Shown: positions 33,090 through 45,359, numbered from the stretch's first letter. The stretch: DNA of 64,000 nucleotides from Rapana venosa (GCA_028751875.1 CM054153.1:22393730-22457729), one strand, 5' to 3'. Notes: generated by a model not told the origin, from the sequence alone. Program-made: numbers and translations.

Positions 33090-33371
33090 CTTCACTGGAA
33101 TGAAGATTGTCCTGAGGGTCCTCGCTGGGCTCAGTCAATTCCTGTGACCCTTGCCGAACAGGTTGTAAGGAGGACGGTGGAGATGACTCTCCCTGTGCAT
33201 CTTCATACTTCTCATCATCTGTTTCCCTCGCCTCCAGTTCTGACAGTTGGCTTTTCCATGTTGTGTGCGTCTGTGCTGTTTGCCCCTCCTCTTCAGCTCT
33301 GGTTTGCCCGGGTGTTGGATTTGCCAGGTCTGCCAGGTTTTCCCCTTCTGTCTGGACTGACTGGATTCCCT
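33090..33371 (-). CDS. Gene B cassette exon 3 (282 nt)
   Basis: Acceptor CATGTTCACAG, donor GAAG|GTAAGC, phase 1-1, 94 codons (GIQSVQTEGENLADLANPTP, then ELEARETDDEKYEDAQGESS). Nearly identical to the other cassettes, so each can be skipped or included without changing the frame. Confidence 0.7.
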
Positions 33372-33716
33372 CTGTGAACATGTATGTGTATTGTTAACCA
33401 AGCTATATCCACGACATTGGATGCTATTACTTTTTCTGTTCATTGTAAGTTGAATCTGGTAGGATTTACAGAATCATGCACATTCAGAAACGATTGTAAA
33501 CTGCACATTAAAATCATAAGCAAACGAGCAACCAAACACAGAGCCATCATAACAATAACGCCTTTTGATTATTCCAAGTCTCATGGAGAATTCTTTTTCC
33601 ACTTCCTCACCCTTCCATACCAGTGGAGAGTTCGGTCAAGATCTTTAAAGTCTGCAGGTTGAATGAGAACAGCTGTTGAAAAGGGATGTTGTTGTGATGA
33701 CTATCATTCTAGAGTA

Positions 33717-34022
33717 ATAATAATAATAATTTATGGAATTAATATAGCGCTGAATCTTGTAAAGCAACAAATCAAAACTCTCAGATTTCATTTCATACCA
33801 CTTTAAGTCACGGCAGATTTCTCTCCATTAAATTCGGGCTGCTCTCCCTGGGGAGAGCGCGTCGCCACAAGAGCAGCGCCACCCTTTTTTTTTTCTTTTT
33901 CCTGTCTGGAACTGTATTTGTTTCCCTATCAGAGTGGCTTTTTTCTAAGAATTTTGCCAGGGACAACTCTCTTGTTGCCGTGGGTTCTTTTACGTGCGCT
34001 AAATAATTACGTGTAACACACG

Positions 34023-34053
<31 letters not shown>

Positions 34054-34192
34054 TAGCGCCCAGACCACCACTCATGGTCTAATGGATGGGGAAAAAGTTT
34101 CGGGTCCAAACGGGGTACGAACTGCGCCCACTTCTGATCCGGAGTTTTCGCTTTCTAGACAGGCGCGTTACCTCTAGACCACCGATCCAGTA
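33717..34192 (-). repeat. SINE family 2, full-length
   Basis: It runs from an ATT-repeat tail (33717) through TATAGCGCTGAATCTTGTAA to the tRNA-like head at 34192. It interrupts the array intron inside ATTCTAGAGTA|GGCATCTC, which is continuous in the other units, so it postdates the amplification. Confidence 0.85.
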
Positions 34193-34700
34193 GTAGGCAT
34201 CTCACTGTGTCTAGTTCCTCCACAAAACTGTTATTGTTGTTGGAAGTGAGGCTAACCAGACGTAGGTATGTTATATGTGTGACAGATTCAAAACAGAAAC
34301 CAATGGAGTGATCCGAAAGCAGAGCAGGTCTCTTATAGTTCGTTGCCTTACAGTGGCCAAGTGCTGAAGGCTGTATAGACTGCCAGCTCTGGTGGGTTTG
34401 ACAGAGCAAGCCGTGTAAGGCTGAGTGCAATTAGATCATAATCAGCATCAAGGTAACAGCAGTAAGGTGGTACCGAAGATGAGGCATAATTTTTTTTAAA
34501 TGTCTAGAATTTTAAAAGAATGCACTGATCAATCAATTCTCTTAAATCAGTATACTGATTTTGAAAACAAACGATAAACCATGAACAGTTTTTCACTTGT
34601 TAAGTAGCAATTTCGTTTTACCTTTTAAAACACTCCAATGTTAATGTTTTGTAACATATAGTGACACAAATCCTAACAATGGAAAACAAAAATGGCTTAC

Positions 34701-34982
34701 CTTCACTGGAATGAAGATTGTCCTGAGGGTCCTCGCTGGGCTCAGTCAATTCCTGTGACCCTTGCCGAACAGGTTGTAAGGAGGACGGTGGAGATGACCC
34801 TCCCTGTGCATCTTCATACTTCTCATCATCTGTTTCCCTCGCCTCCAGTTCTGACAGTTGGCTTTTCCACGTTGTGTGCGTCTGTGCTGTTTGTCCCTCC
34901 TCTTCAGCTCTGGTTTGCCCGGGCGTTGGATTTGCCAGGTGTGCCAGGTTTTCCCCTTCTGTCTGGACTGACTGGATCCCCT
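34701..34982 (-). CDS. Gene B cassette exon 2 (282 nt)
   Basis: Acceptor CATGTTCACAG, donor GAAG|GTAAGC, phase 1-1, 94 codons (GIQSVQTEGENLAHLANPTP, then QGGSSPPSSLQPVRQGSQEL). It differs from its neighbours by a few substitutions. The sequence is acidic and lacks predicted structure. A junction with another cassette reads SSE-E-GIQS. Confidence 0.7.
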
Positions 34983-35520
34983 CTGTGAACATGTATGTGT
35001 ATTGTTAACCAAGCTATATCCACGACATTGGATGCTATTACTTTTTCTTTTCATTGTAAGATGAATCTGGTAGGATTTACAGAATCATGCACATTCAGAA
35101 ACGTTTGTAAACTGCACATTCAAATGATAAGCAAACGCGCAACCAAACACAGAGCCATCATAACAATAACGCCTTTTGACTATTCCAAGTCTCATGGGGA
35201 ATTCTTTTTCCACTTCCTCACCCTTCCATACCAGTGGAGAGTTCGGTCAAGATCTTTAAAGTCTGCAGGTTGAATGAGAACAGCTGTTGGAAAGAGATGT
35301 TGTTGTGATGATTATCATTCTAGAGTAGGCATCTCACTGTGTCTAGTTCCTCCACAAAACTGTTATTGTTGTTGGAAGGGAGGCTAACCAGACGCAGGTA
35401 TGTTATATGTGTGACAGATTCAAAACAGAAACCAATGGAGTGATCTGAAAGCAGAGCAGGTCTCTTATGGTTCGTTGCCCTACAGTGGCCAAGTGCTGAA
35501 GGCTGTATAGACTGCCAGCT

Positions 35521-37767
35521 CAACAGAGCCAGAACAAGAACCTACCCTGGAGCTGACATAGGCAGCGACCACGACCTTGTGCTGCTGGTATTCAAAATGA
35601 AGCTGAAGAAAAATAAACAGCCTGCAAACCCACGTATCAAATTTGACGTGGACAAACTGAAAGATCCAGATGTCGAGGAGATCTTCCAAGCTAAGCTTGG
35701 CGGACGTTTTGCGGCAATAACCCTCCTGGACAATGACATCAATGACCTCACCAACAACTTTAATGAGGCAGTCCGAGAAACAGCAGAGGAGGTACTTGGT
35801 CGTCAGAGGAATAAACACCAGCCATGGACTACCAATGACATCTTGGACCTCTGCGATACAAGAAGAGCACTGAAACCAACCAGGTCTTCCAACCCTAAAG
35901 AATACCAGGAAGCCAACAATCGTGTGAAGAAGTCAATGTTAAAGGCCAGAGAGAAGTGGATCAGTGATCAATGTGGTGAGATCGGAAAAAGCATGAAAGT
36001 GGGCAACAGTAAAAAGGCATACGACACCCTGAAGAAACTCACAAAACCACTTCAAACCAAATCATCAGTCATTGAAGAAAGCTCCGGAAACCTCCTCACA
36101 GAAAGCTCAGCTGCATTGAACAGGTGGTCTGAGTATTGTCAAGAACTATACAACTACCCAATCCAACCTGACAAGAGCATAATAGAAGAGGAAGCAGCAA
36201 CATCAAGAGCACCCTCGCCATTACCTATACTGAGGGAAGAAGTGGAAGAAGCCATCCGCAGTTTACCAGTAGGGAAGTCCCCAGGAGCAGACAACATACC
36301 AGCAGAGCTGCTCAAGCATGGTGGCGAAACAGACATCACACATGTTACAGCTATCTGTCAGAAGATTTGGGAGACAAAACAGTGGCCAACAGTATGGACA
36401 CAATCACTCATCATACCTCTGCCCAAGAAGGGGAATTTACGCCAATGCCAAAACTATAGAACAATCAGCCTCATCAGCCACGCCAGCAAGATCATGCTCA
36501 AAGTTATTTTGAATCGACTCGAGAAGGAGGCAGAAGAACACCTTGCAGAGGAACAAGCTGGGTTCAGGGCAGGCAGGAGCACAATCGAACAGATTTTCAA
36601 CTGCCACATCCTGATGGAAAAACATCTTCAACATCAGAGAGACCTGTTCCACAACTTCATCGACTTCAAGAAGGCTTTCGACAGAGTATGGCACGAAGGC
36701 CTGTGGCAGGTCCTCAGAATGTTTGGCATTGAAGAAGGACTAGTGCAAACCATTCAAGCACTATACAACACCGCAAGCAGTGTAGTCCTTCTGAACAATC
36801 AGGTCGGAGACTACTTCAAAACCACAGTTGGGGTCCGACAAGGATGCCTGTTATCTCCAGTCCTGTTTAATCTGTTCTTGGAAAACATTATGAGAGAGAC
36901 CCTCCATGACTTCCACTCTACCATCTCCATTGGCGGCAGACCCCTCAACAACTTGCGGTTTGCCGATGACATTGACCTCATGGTGCAAGTAACACAGAGC
37001 TGCAAGATTTTACGACCAGACTTGAGAACAGAGCTGGAGCATATGGGATGGAGGTGAGCTCGGAGAAAAGTAAAGTACTTGTGAACAGCACGAGCAACGC
37101 CACTGCTAAAATTTACATGAACGGCCAGCAACTGAAGGAGGTAGACGCTTTTAAATACCATGGCGCTACACTCACAAACGACGGGCGATCGACGACAGAA
37201 ATCAACGACAGAAATCAAAGTCAGAATAGCCATGGCAACATCTTCCATGACAAAATTCACCACCATATGGAAAAGTAAAGAGATCAGTTTCCCAACCAAA
37301 CTAAAGCTCTACAAAGCCCTAATTCAGACGATCCTGCTGTACGGAAGTGAAACCTGGACATTGACTGCTGAAACAGCGAAGCGAATCCAGTCATTTGAAA
37401 CAAAATGCCATAGAAAACTGCTGGACATATCCTGGAGAGAACGAAAGACCAATGAATTTGTCAAGAGCCAAATAACACGGCTGGCAGGTCCACAGGAACC
37501 CCTTCTCACCATTGTCAAGAAGAAAAAGCTGACATGGTTCGGCCACGTCACCCGCCACAACACTCTGCCAAAAACAGTACTGCAGGGAACACTCGAAGGT
37601 GGCAGAAAGAGGGGAAGACAGAACAAGTCATGGATGGACAACATCAGAGAATGGACCAGGATGAATGACTCGGCACTACTGCGCAGAGCCGAGGACCGAG
37701 ATGGATGGAGGAGGCTTTCGTGTCTGCCCCACGACCGCCAAGGTCACGGGACTGATGATGATGACTG
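35521..37767 (+). pseudogene. RTE-like LINE, 5'-truncated, inserted in the array
   Basis: Same family as 26466-29690. It starts inside the endonuclease (NRARTRTYPGADIGSDHDLV) and keeps a 492-codon frame through the reverse transcriptase: EAIRSLPVGKSPGADNIPAE, QNYRTISLISHASKIM, EEQAGFRAGRSTIEQ, DFKKAFDRVWH (motif A), VGVRQGCLLSPVLFNLF, NLRFADDIDLM (motif C). A frameshift just after motif C and a small duplication near 37195 break the C-terminal part. It ends in GATGATGATGA. It splits array intron sequence GACTGCCAGCT|CTGGTGGGTTT without a clear duplication. Opposite orientation to gene B. Confidence 0.9.
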
Positions 37768-38022
37768 GCGGGTTTGACAAAGCAAGTCCTGTAAGGCTGA
37801 GTGCAATTAGATCGTAATCAGCATCAAGGTAACAGCAGTAAGGTGGTACCGAAGATGAGGCATAACTTTTAAGAAATGTCTAGAATTTTAAAAGAATGCA
37901 CTGATAGTTTTTCACTTGTTAAGTAGCAATTTCGTTTTACCTTTTAAAACATCGCAATGTTAATGTTTTGTAATGTACAGTGAAAAAAATATTGCTAAAA
38001 ATGGAAAACTAAAATGGCTTAC

Positions 38023-38304
38023 CTTCACTGGAATGAAGATTGTCCTGAGGGTCCGCGCTGGGCTCAGTCAATTCCTGTGACCCTTGCCGAACAGGTTGTA
38101 AGGAGGACGGTGGAGATGACCCTCCCTGTGCATCTTCATACTTCTCATCATCTGTTTCCCTCGCCTCCAGTTCTGACAGTTGGCTTTTCCACGTTGTGTG
38201 CGTCTGTGCTGTTTGTCCCTCCTCTTCAGCTCTGGTTTGCCCGGGCGTTGGATTTGCCAGGTGTGCCAGGTTTTCCCCTTCTGTCTGGACTGACTGGACC
38301 CCCT
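38023..38304 (-). CDS. Gene B cassette exon 1 (282 nt)
   Basis: Acceptor CATGTTCACAG, donor GAAG|GTAAGC, phase 1-1, 94 codons. It starts EGVQSVQTEGENLAHLANPT (the others have GIQS). First cassette after exon 2, separated from it by the 859-bp array intron. Confidence 0.7.
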
Positions 38305-39163
38305 CTGTGAACATGTATGTGTATTATCAACCAAGCTATATCCATGACATTGGATGCTATTGCTTTTTCTTTTCATTGTAAGTGGAATCTGGTAGGATTT
38401 ACAAAATCATGCACATTCAGAAACGTTTGTAAACTGCACATTAAAATCATAAGCAAACGAGCAACCAAACACAGAGCCATCATAACAATAAAACCTTTTG
38501 ATTATTCCAAGTCTCATGGGGAATTCTTTTTCCACTTCCTCACCCTTACATGCCGGTGGAGAGTTCGGTCAAGATCTTTAGAGTCTGCAGGTTGAATGAG
38601 AACAGCTGTTGAAAAGAGATGTTGTTGTGATGATTATTATTCTAGAGTAGGCATCTCACTGTGTCTAGTTCCTCCACAAAACTGTTATTGTGGTTGGAAG
38701 TGAGGCTAACCAGACGCAGGTATGTTATATGTGTGACAGATTCAAAACAGAAACCAATGGAGTGATCCGAAAGCAGAGCAGGTCTCTTATGGTTCGTCGC
38801 CCTACAGTGGCCAAGTGCTGAAGGCTGTATAGACTGCCAGCTCTGGTGGGTTTGACAGAGCAAGCCGTGTAAGGCTGAGTGCAATTAGATCGTAATCAGC
38901 ATCAAGGTAACAGCAGTAAGGAGGCACAGAAGACGAGGCATAAAAAAAGTCTAGAATTTTTTTAAACAATGCACTGATAATCATTTCTCTAAAATCAGTT
39001 GCTCTTTGTATACTAATTTTAAAAACAAACGATAAACCATGAAAAGTTTTTCACTTGTTAAGTAGCAATTTCGTTTTACCTTTTAAAACATCGCAATGTC
39101 AATGTTTTGTAATGTACAGTGAAAAAAACATAATGCTAACAATGGAAAACAAAAATGGCTTAC

Positions 39164-41280
39164 CTTCACTGGAATGAAGATTGTCCTGAGGGTCCGTGCT
39201 GGGCTCAGTCAATTCCTGTGACCCTTGCCGAACAGGCTGTAAGGAGGACGGTGGAGATGACTCTCCTGTGCATCTTCATACTTCTCATCATCTGTTTCCC
39301 TCGCCTCCAGTTCTGACTGTTGGCTTTTCCACGTTGTGTGCGTCTGTGCTGTTTGTTCCTCTTCAGCTCTGGTTTGCCCGGGCGTTGGATTTGCCAGGTC
39401 TGTTGCCTGGTGTGTGTGTTTTTTGTCGTTGGCAATGTCATGGTTGTCATTGGCAAGTGTCTCCTCCATGTGTTGGAAACAGAGTTCTGTATGTGTCTCT
39501 GTTATTGGAGGTTCCCTGCCGTGTTGATGATGGCCGTCAACCTGTGTCTGGCTGGCTGTGACTGGAACGTTTTTCATTTCAGTCTGGACTGTTTTCTGCT
39601 TTGTTTTAACAAGTGCCTGAATCTGCTTGTCCTTTTTCTGAATGGTAACAGTCTGCTGTTCTTTGTTCTGCTGACTTTTTTCCTCTGTCTGCTGATGCCT
39701 GTCCGCTGTTTCTTTTCCCGTGTTTTCCGTCTGTTGGCTTTTGTTGTCTTGCAGCCTGATTTGTGGCTCAAAAGCCAGTTCTGCTGCTTCAATTTCTGAC
39801 ACAAAGATGGAGCTCGCCTGTGACAGGCAACTCTTATGTGCACTGATGAGTAGTTGTCCTTGTTCCACCTGCCAGTCGCATACGATACTTTCTGTGTCCA
39901 GCAGACCTTGGATACGTTGCTGGATATCACTAGACATCTGCAGCATTTCAGCAGAGGCTTTTTTCAGCGCGATCGTCTGCTGTGACAGATCCGTAACGTG
40001 GTCCCAAAAAGCACTCAGGCATCTGTCAATCATGTGAACTGGTGCGTGGATACGGACAGTTTGTAAGTCCATCCTGACCGACATCGCCTGTTGAAGACAC
40101 TGGGGAAGCTGCTGCTTCTCTCCAGCTTTGCTGAGAAGCCTCACCTGCCAAGGCCGAAGTTTAGTGATCGTTTCTGTCACCTCTTCGCAAAATTCTTGCT
40201 GTGACCCTACCAACCGTTCGTGGAAAAATCCAAGGACAGCTCTCAGGGTGGTCTCCATGTTTGACTCAGTGTCACAGATGGTGATCTTGTTATGTTCAAC
40301 TTTCAACACTGGTGCGATTCGATTTCCCCACAGTCTTTGCAGATCATCTTGAATTTGCTTCCATTCATCTGAGTGCAAATGTGGAACCTGACTCTTGCTC
40401 AGAAATACTCGTTTTGTTAGAAAACAAGACTGGAATGCCTGTGCAACTTTTTGAATATCCGATTCTGATGCAGTTACTGAAATCACTGGCCCTCTGGGTT
40501 CTGATGAATGGGTCTGCGATTCTGAGAGTTCCAAAAAGCAGTCCACAGCTTTGTCATCAAGGAACTTCTTAAACCAGCTTTGTGCGTTGACGTTCTTCAT
40601 TATCATGGCCTGCATATCTGTCAAATATATGTCCTCCCTCCTCACCTTCCTGATATGACCCCAGATGTCTTTCGCTACCTTCTCCCCTAGTCCACCCTCT
40701 GCATTTAACGTCAGTGTCAGCTGATCTGGATCACAGACGAAGTCCACCCCTGGATATTTTGTGCACATGTGTTGGAAGAATCTCGTTTTGTTGATGATAG
40801 AAAAACGCGTCTTGTCCATCCTGATGACAACATCGGAATGCCGATCAGAGCAGGCTGGCACGTTCCCGGCCAATACTCTGCTGCACCTGTCCAGACGCCT
40901 GTCTCTGACTGGAAGTGGATCTGCGGGAAGGGAGTCTGTAAATGGCTTCAGCAGCCTGGCAAGTCTCTGAAGGATGAACAGCTCCCACTCCCACTTCTTG
41001 CATTTTCGCTTGGTTGAGGCATAGGTCACACTCATGCGGCCGGTGCTCACATAGCTAACAGACACGATGTGGCTTTTCTCCAGTAACGGCTGGTACAGGA
41101 GGCTGTCTCGCCATCCTCGATCGCGAATGATGCGGGCATAGACGCCCTGACCCACGCTGACCTGCACGTGCCTCTCTCTGACAGAGACCTCACAGCCGTA
41201 GACATCGGGCACAACCAGATACACCAGTACCTTTTGACCGTCTATTGTGTGCAGCTCCTTGTGGGCTGGCACCAACAAAT
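39164..41280 (-). CDS. Gene B exon 2: PARP14-like KH-repeat region, frameshifted 3' end
   Basis: Acceptor CTGTGTCTCAG (41281), phase 1 start (D-LLVPAHKEL), open for about 690 codons. KH-like repeats match gene A exon 2 along the length: LVVPDVYGCEVSV, IMKNVNAQSWFKKFLDDK, VISVTASESDIQKVAQAFQS, LRPWQ.RLLSKAGEKQQLPQ, CLQQAMSVRMDLQTVRIHAP, CDWQVEQGQLLISAHKS. A Lys/Gln/Thr-rich linker follows, then the ancestral member of the cassette array. There, at about 39264, one G of GGGAG present in the cassettes is missing. The frame shifts after EKYEDAQ and stops at 39209, 45 nt before donor GAAG|GTAAGC (39163). The length (2117 nt) is 1 short of a multiple of 3, as the shift predicts. Either the transcript ends its protein here, or it is a disabling mutation or a sequence error. 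Confidence 0.72.
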
Positions 41281-41944
41281 CTGAGACACAGAGATGAGAC
41301 AGCTGGATTGAAAACACAGGGTTGAAGGTATCACTGTGTAGGCTACTGGACAGTCTGCGCGACACTTTCTGATATCCTACCCTGGTGGCTTGAATCATTT
41401 TACAATGGAAAACTTAGGTCCTGAAAAACTTCGAGGTATTTTAAGTCAAAATGTTTTTGTATTTATTTTTTATAAATGAGTTTTCATCAATATTTTGACT
41501 TTTCTTTCTATGTTCTAGTAAGCCTAAGCTCGGGCAAGCGCGCACGCACAAGCACGCACGAACACACACAGAATGAATGAATGAATGAATAATCGTTATT
41601 TTCCATGGGTAACAGTAAGTATTCATATATTTTTTTCATCCGGCCCTTGCCCTGATTAGAGACTATCAACAAATATGTAACACACACACACAAGGCAAAA
41701 CCCCAACTACAACAACGACAACAAAAGTTCAACGTTTGATTGTTTTTAAAAAAAGTATGTGTTTCCACAAGCACAGAATCCCCATTAACATTAACCTAAG
41801 CATTAATGTCCAAGACATATATCGATTATAATGATTTTTAGAAAGGAGATAGATACGTGTTCAATAAACACACAATCCCCAAATGGCTTGAACATTAATA
41901 TCAAAACAGATACAATGATTACAATTATACAATTTATATAGAGT

Positions 41945-41998
<54 letters not shown>

Positions 41999-42477
41999 GG
42001 GGGGGGGAGGGAGGGAGGGAGGGGGGGGAGGGAGGGAGGAGGGAGGGAGGAAGGGAGGGAGTATTTCTTCAGGTTGCATCAATATCAAGCAATCCAAGCA
42101 AAAAACGAAATATATCCAAACACTTACACGACTTTTGTTTTATTTTGTTTTTGTTTTGTTTTCTTTTGACTTTTAAACAATACTATAAATCGAAAAGCCA
42201 AAACTGTCAACAGCAAACGAACATCATTTAAAAAAAAATTCAACATCACTAAGAAAAATGTACAAACATAGCACCTTTCAAACTGTGTTAATTAGAGATT
42301 TTAAAATATGTTGCTAAAGGGTTAGCATAGGCTACATGTGTGGAAGAAAACCCACTGCCTTATCTAGACGAGAAGAATGCAGTTTCAAATTCAACATAGG
42401 GGCAAAACGTTTCAATCGAATGATACATTTATGACTGTTTATGTGAAAGTGGAAGGTCGACAGAAATGGGGCAATGA

Positions 42478-42535
<58 letters not shown>

Positions 42536-42540
42536 AGAGA

Positions 42541-42577
<37 letters not shown>

Positions 42578-43019
42578 GATCTTCAGGCTACATCATTATC
42601 AAAAATAGACCAAGAAAATAAAGTATGATAAAACACCCACACGCAACCCTTCTTCAAGACAATATCATCATTGAACCATATGAAGTACAATGCGGCCAAA
42701 GCCTAATACAAACAAATTATAAAAATACAGCCAAATCAGCGACAAAACTGAAAATAAATGTTTAGACAAACTAGCTATAAATCAAACTCAAATCCTTTTC
42801 AAAACGCATCATGTACTAATGAGTAAGGAAAAAAAAATTGCATGTATTTAGGACAGCGAATAACAAGACATCACAAAGTCACGCTTTTTCTGCGCCTCCA
42901 TCCTGCACGCAAACATTAATTTCAGAAAATATGTATTCGCCATTAATGTCCTTATTCTTTACAGCAATCTGTTTGCTGACATGCCAGCATTTGACCGTAA
43001 AACTGCAAGACAACAGAGG

Positions 43020-43086
<67 letters not shown>

Positions 43087-43169
43087 CTCTCTCTCATTTG
43101 TTCATTTAAACAAAATTGGCACTCGGACATGGAAAGTAAAGATAAATACTGCTGGTTTTTTTTCGTTTA
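41281..43169. other. Gene B intron 1, GA-rich part
   Basis: GA/GGGA tracts at 41949-42062 and 42478-42577 and a CT tract at 43025-43096. Otherwise AT-rich with no recognised element. Confidence 0.6.
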
Positions 43170-43968
43170 AGTGTGCTTTTCAAGCTGAAAAGTATCTTCG
43201 AATAGTCACTGACAAATGGCATCGACTAATTTATGCAAGATTTCGACTAAGAACACTCGGCTTCAATGCAAACAAAAGATGGTTTCAACCTGAGACGTCC
43301 ACACAGTTCCCATGCCCTATGTGTGGTCATATTCTTGATGATGAAGTGCATTTCCTGTTTCATTGTCAATCATATGTTTCCATACGTGAAAACTGTGGTG
43401 TTCTCAATCTAGAAGCTTTCCGAAGGCAAGATATTTTTTCTATCTTATCGTCCGATGATGATATTGTGATCAAATCGGTTGCAAAGTTTATTGCTGAAGC
43501 ACTGAAATTAAGACAATTACAGCTAAACATTTGTGACTAAACTAAAGTAACATTTATATTATGAAAACTCCAGCATTTTGTGAAACACATAAAGAAACAT
43601 TTATAATTACGCTGTAGTCTCCAGCAAGAATATTTTTTGAAAATTTCACATACAATGTCAATGGATGGTCTAATATAGCATTCTAGAATGTTCTTTTCAT
43701 TATTTTAGTTATTGCTTATTGGTTCCTATTGTTCATCCTTGTTATTACTTTGTGTTCATTTTGAAACTGAGTTTACGTCAGAGCTTAAAGTCGTATCCGT
43801 TCATAAGAGCTCATTTTTGGTTTTTTGGTTTTCATTACGTTAAATGCATCATGTGATTTTTCTTGTATTTATTTGTATTTACAAAAGAAAGTCGTGTATA
43901 ACCCCCCTTGTCAATAGGCCACTTTGGGCAATGACAATAAATTGGTCAAAGTGTCAAAGCGTCAAAGC

Positions 43969-43972
<4 letters not shown>
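43170..43972 (+). pseudogene. LINE-E 3' end with Cys/His C-terminus
   Basis: A frame up to TGA at 43538 reads CAFQAEKYLRIVTDKWHRLI, RFRLRTLGFNANKRWF, FPCPMCGHILDDEVHFLFHC and LNICD. The CxxC...HFLFHC zinc-knuckle-like end is typical of the C-terminus of several non-LTR families. The 3' UTR (GTAACATTTATATTATG, ACGCTGTAGTCTCCAGCAAG, CAATGACAATAAATTGGTCA) recurs at 53679-54114. Terminal AAAGCGTC repeats are the tail. 5' truncated. Confidence 0.8.
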
Positions 43973-44047
<75 letters not shown>

Positions 44048-44245
44048 GCGAACGCACGCAGAGCATCTTGTGCACACGTTAAATCCTGTTCCGCTTTTCG
44101 TAAGAGAAGGCCATTGTGTGCAGGTGGGAATAGATGACAGAATTGACAAAACCGCATACACACGGGGACTGGATGTAAAAAACAGGTAAGTGCTTATTCC
44201 ATTATCCTCGATATAAAAGAATAAAATAAAAAATAAATAAAAATA
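43973..44245. repeat. (CT)n tract and truncated SINE 1
   Basis: CT tract 43973-44047 running straight into a 5'-truncated family 1 SINE (44048-44245, plus strand) from CGAACGCACGCAGAGCATCT to the ATAAAAGAATAAAA tail. Confidence 0.8.
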
Positions 44246-44474
44246 AACTCTGATCTTTCATTGTGTGGAATGTGTAGTGCCTGATCTTCCACTGCGCTTG
44301 TAACGTAGCCGTCAGTGCCTGGGCTTTATCACAGTTCTTGATTAAACCATTGACACTGGGGGCAACAGCAAAGTGAGAGGCTGTATGACCAGTGGCTTTT
44401 CTAAGCATTGAATTCCACTTTACAGCTTAGTCTTTAGTGATCGACTATGACTCTCTGACTAGGAGGCTTGACTC

Positions 44475-44694
44475 GCACAGTCCTTATGAGCTGTAGCCCT
44501 GGGGGCTAGTTGGCCTTTGGAGAACATCTCCAACGCTGACTGTCCTTATGCCCACTTGGCCGAGAGAGTGGGGATGTACTGTGGGCAAGGCATCTCCACT
44601 ATAATCAAATTTCTGCCCAATTTCCGAAACAGCAGCTGCCTCCTCTGCTGTTTTGGAGGTCATCGTCGAAAACGACGGACTAACATATAACGTA
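44475..44694 (-). repeat. Repeat R210 with a conserved 180-nt ORF (copy 2)
   Basis: Minus orientation. ORF 44484-44663 is the same length as copy 1 with about seven nucleotide differences, several of them replacing amino acids (T/I, V/A, C/Y, T/S). The plus strand reads LGASWPLENISNADCPYAHL... without a stop here. It lies in intron 1 of gene B, inverted relative to copy 1. Confidence 0.6.
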
Positions 44695-44730
44695 ACTCTG
44701 CAGGTCTGCCTGCTGGCCTCAGTATCCCGT

Positions 44731-45033
44731 CTTCAGAGCAGCTCAGATTTTTGGGTGCAGAATGCATGCTAGGTTTGTTTGTGTTTGCGAAACCTGGCAG
44801 ACACTGACATGAATTATGGGAAATTTAACGCGCATTGTTTGATCTTCTGCTTGGGTATATACACAAAGGGAATTAAGGCAATGGTTAAGTCTGCACCTAA
44901 GCTGACATGGGAGATCGTAAAAAGTACCCACCCTTAATTCTTCTGACGCTGCAACCGAGATTCGAACCCATCATATCTCATGAACCCACGGGACTGAAGT
45001 CAACCAGTCTTAACCACTCGTCTACAGTGTGCG
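44731..45033 (-). repeat. SINE family 3
   Basis: The head at 45033 (AGACGAGTGGTTAAGACTGG, box B GGTTCGAATCTC) through to the 3' end CTTCAGAGCAGCTC at 44731. Minus orientation, next to R210. Confidence 0.75.
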
Positions 45034-45359
45034 TCAAGTCACTATCTAAAACTGCCTACTGTACCAAACACAGACGTGAGATTCTTTTGGACGAAAAGTT
45101 AAATGCATGGTTTTATCATATATACTTTCTTAAGTGACATTACTATTTGGATACATGGTTATCTAGGTTCACGCAGTCTTGTGGAATGTAAAACCAAACT
45201 TAACACGTTTTACTGCTGATTTTTTCAAAAGTACGTAACCATCTTTTTGGTTTCTGCACTTCCACACCCAAAACCATTTTCCAGCGCAAACAGATGTGTC
45301 TTTTTTTCCATTGGAGAACTGCAATGAGAAGACTCCGCAACTCAGCGACATTCTGTAGG

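Larger units (their letters stand above)
31515..39402 (-). repeat. Tandem exon-intron array in gene B (5 units)
   Basis: Five homologous units: the 3' end of exon 2 (39164-39402) and cassettes at 38023-38304, 34701-34982, 33090-33371 and 31515-31793. Each is followed by the same ~0.8-0.9 kb intron, sharing AAGCTATATCCA-GACATTGG, CGCCTTTTGATTATTCCAAG and AAGTGCTGAAGGCTGTATAG. The basic unit is ~1.1 kb. Units are lengthened by separate insertions: LINE 35521-37767, SINE 33717-34192, mini-LINE 31839-32203. The intron at 32300-32390 also has a local triplication of CGTTTGTAAACTGCACAT. Confidence 0.9.

Noticed and set aside
35480..37057. 492-codon reverse transcriptase ORF as a possible host gene
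   Set aside because: Endonuclease truncated, frameshift after the FADD motif and a second broken copy at 26.5-29.7 kb show a dead LINE.
31506..38310. Plus-strand ~98-codon ORFs starting MAYLHWNEDCPEG at each cassette (31506, 33081, 34692, 38014)
   Set aside because: Antisense shadows of the cassette exons. The minus strand has matching splice sites and phase; the plus strand has none.
10474..41398. ORF starts at 10439 (gene A exon 2) and 41398 (gene B exon 2) as translation starts
   Set aside because: The first is a GTG inside the exon. The second lies in the intron upstream of the acceptor at 41281. Splicing from exon 1 explains both.
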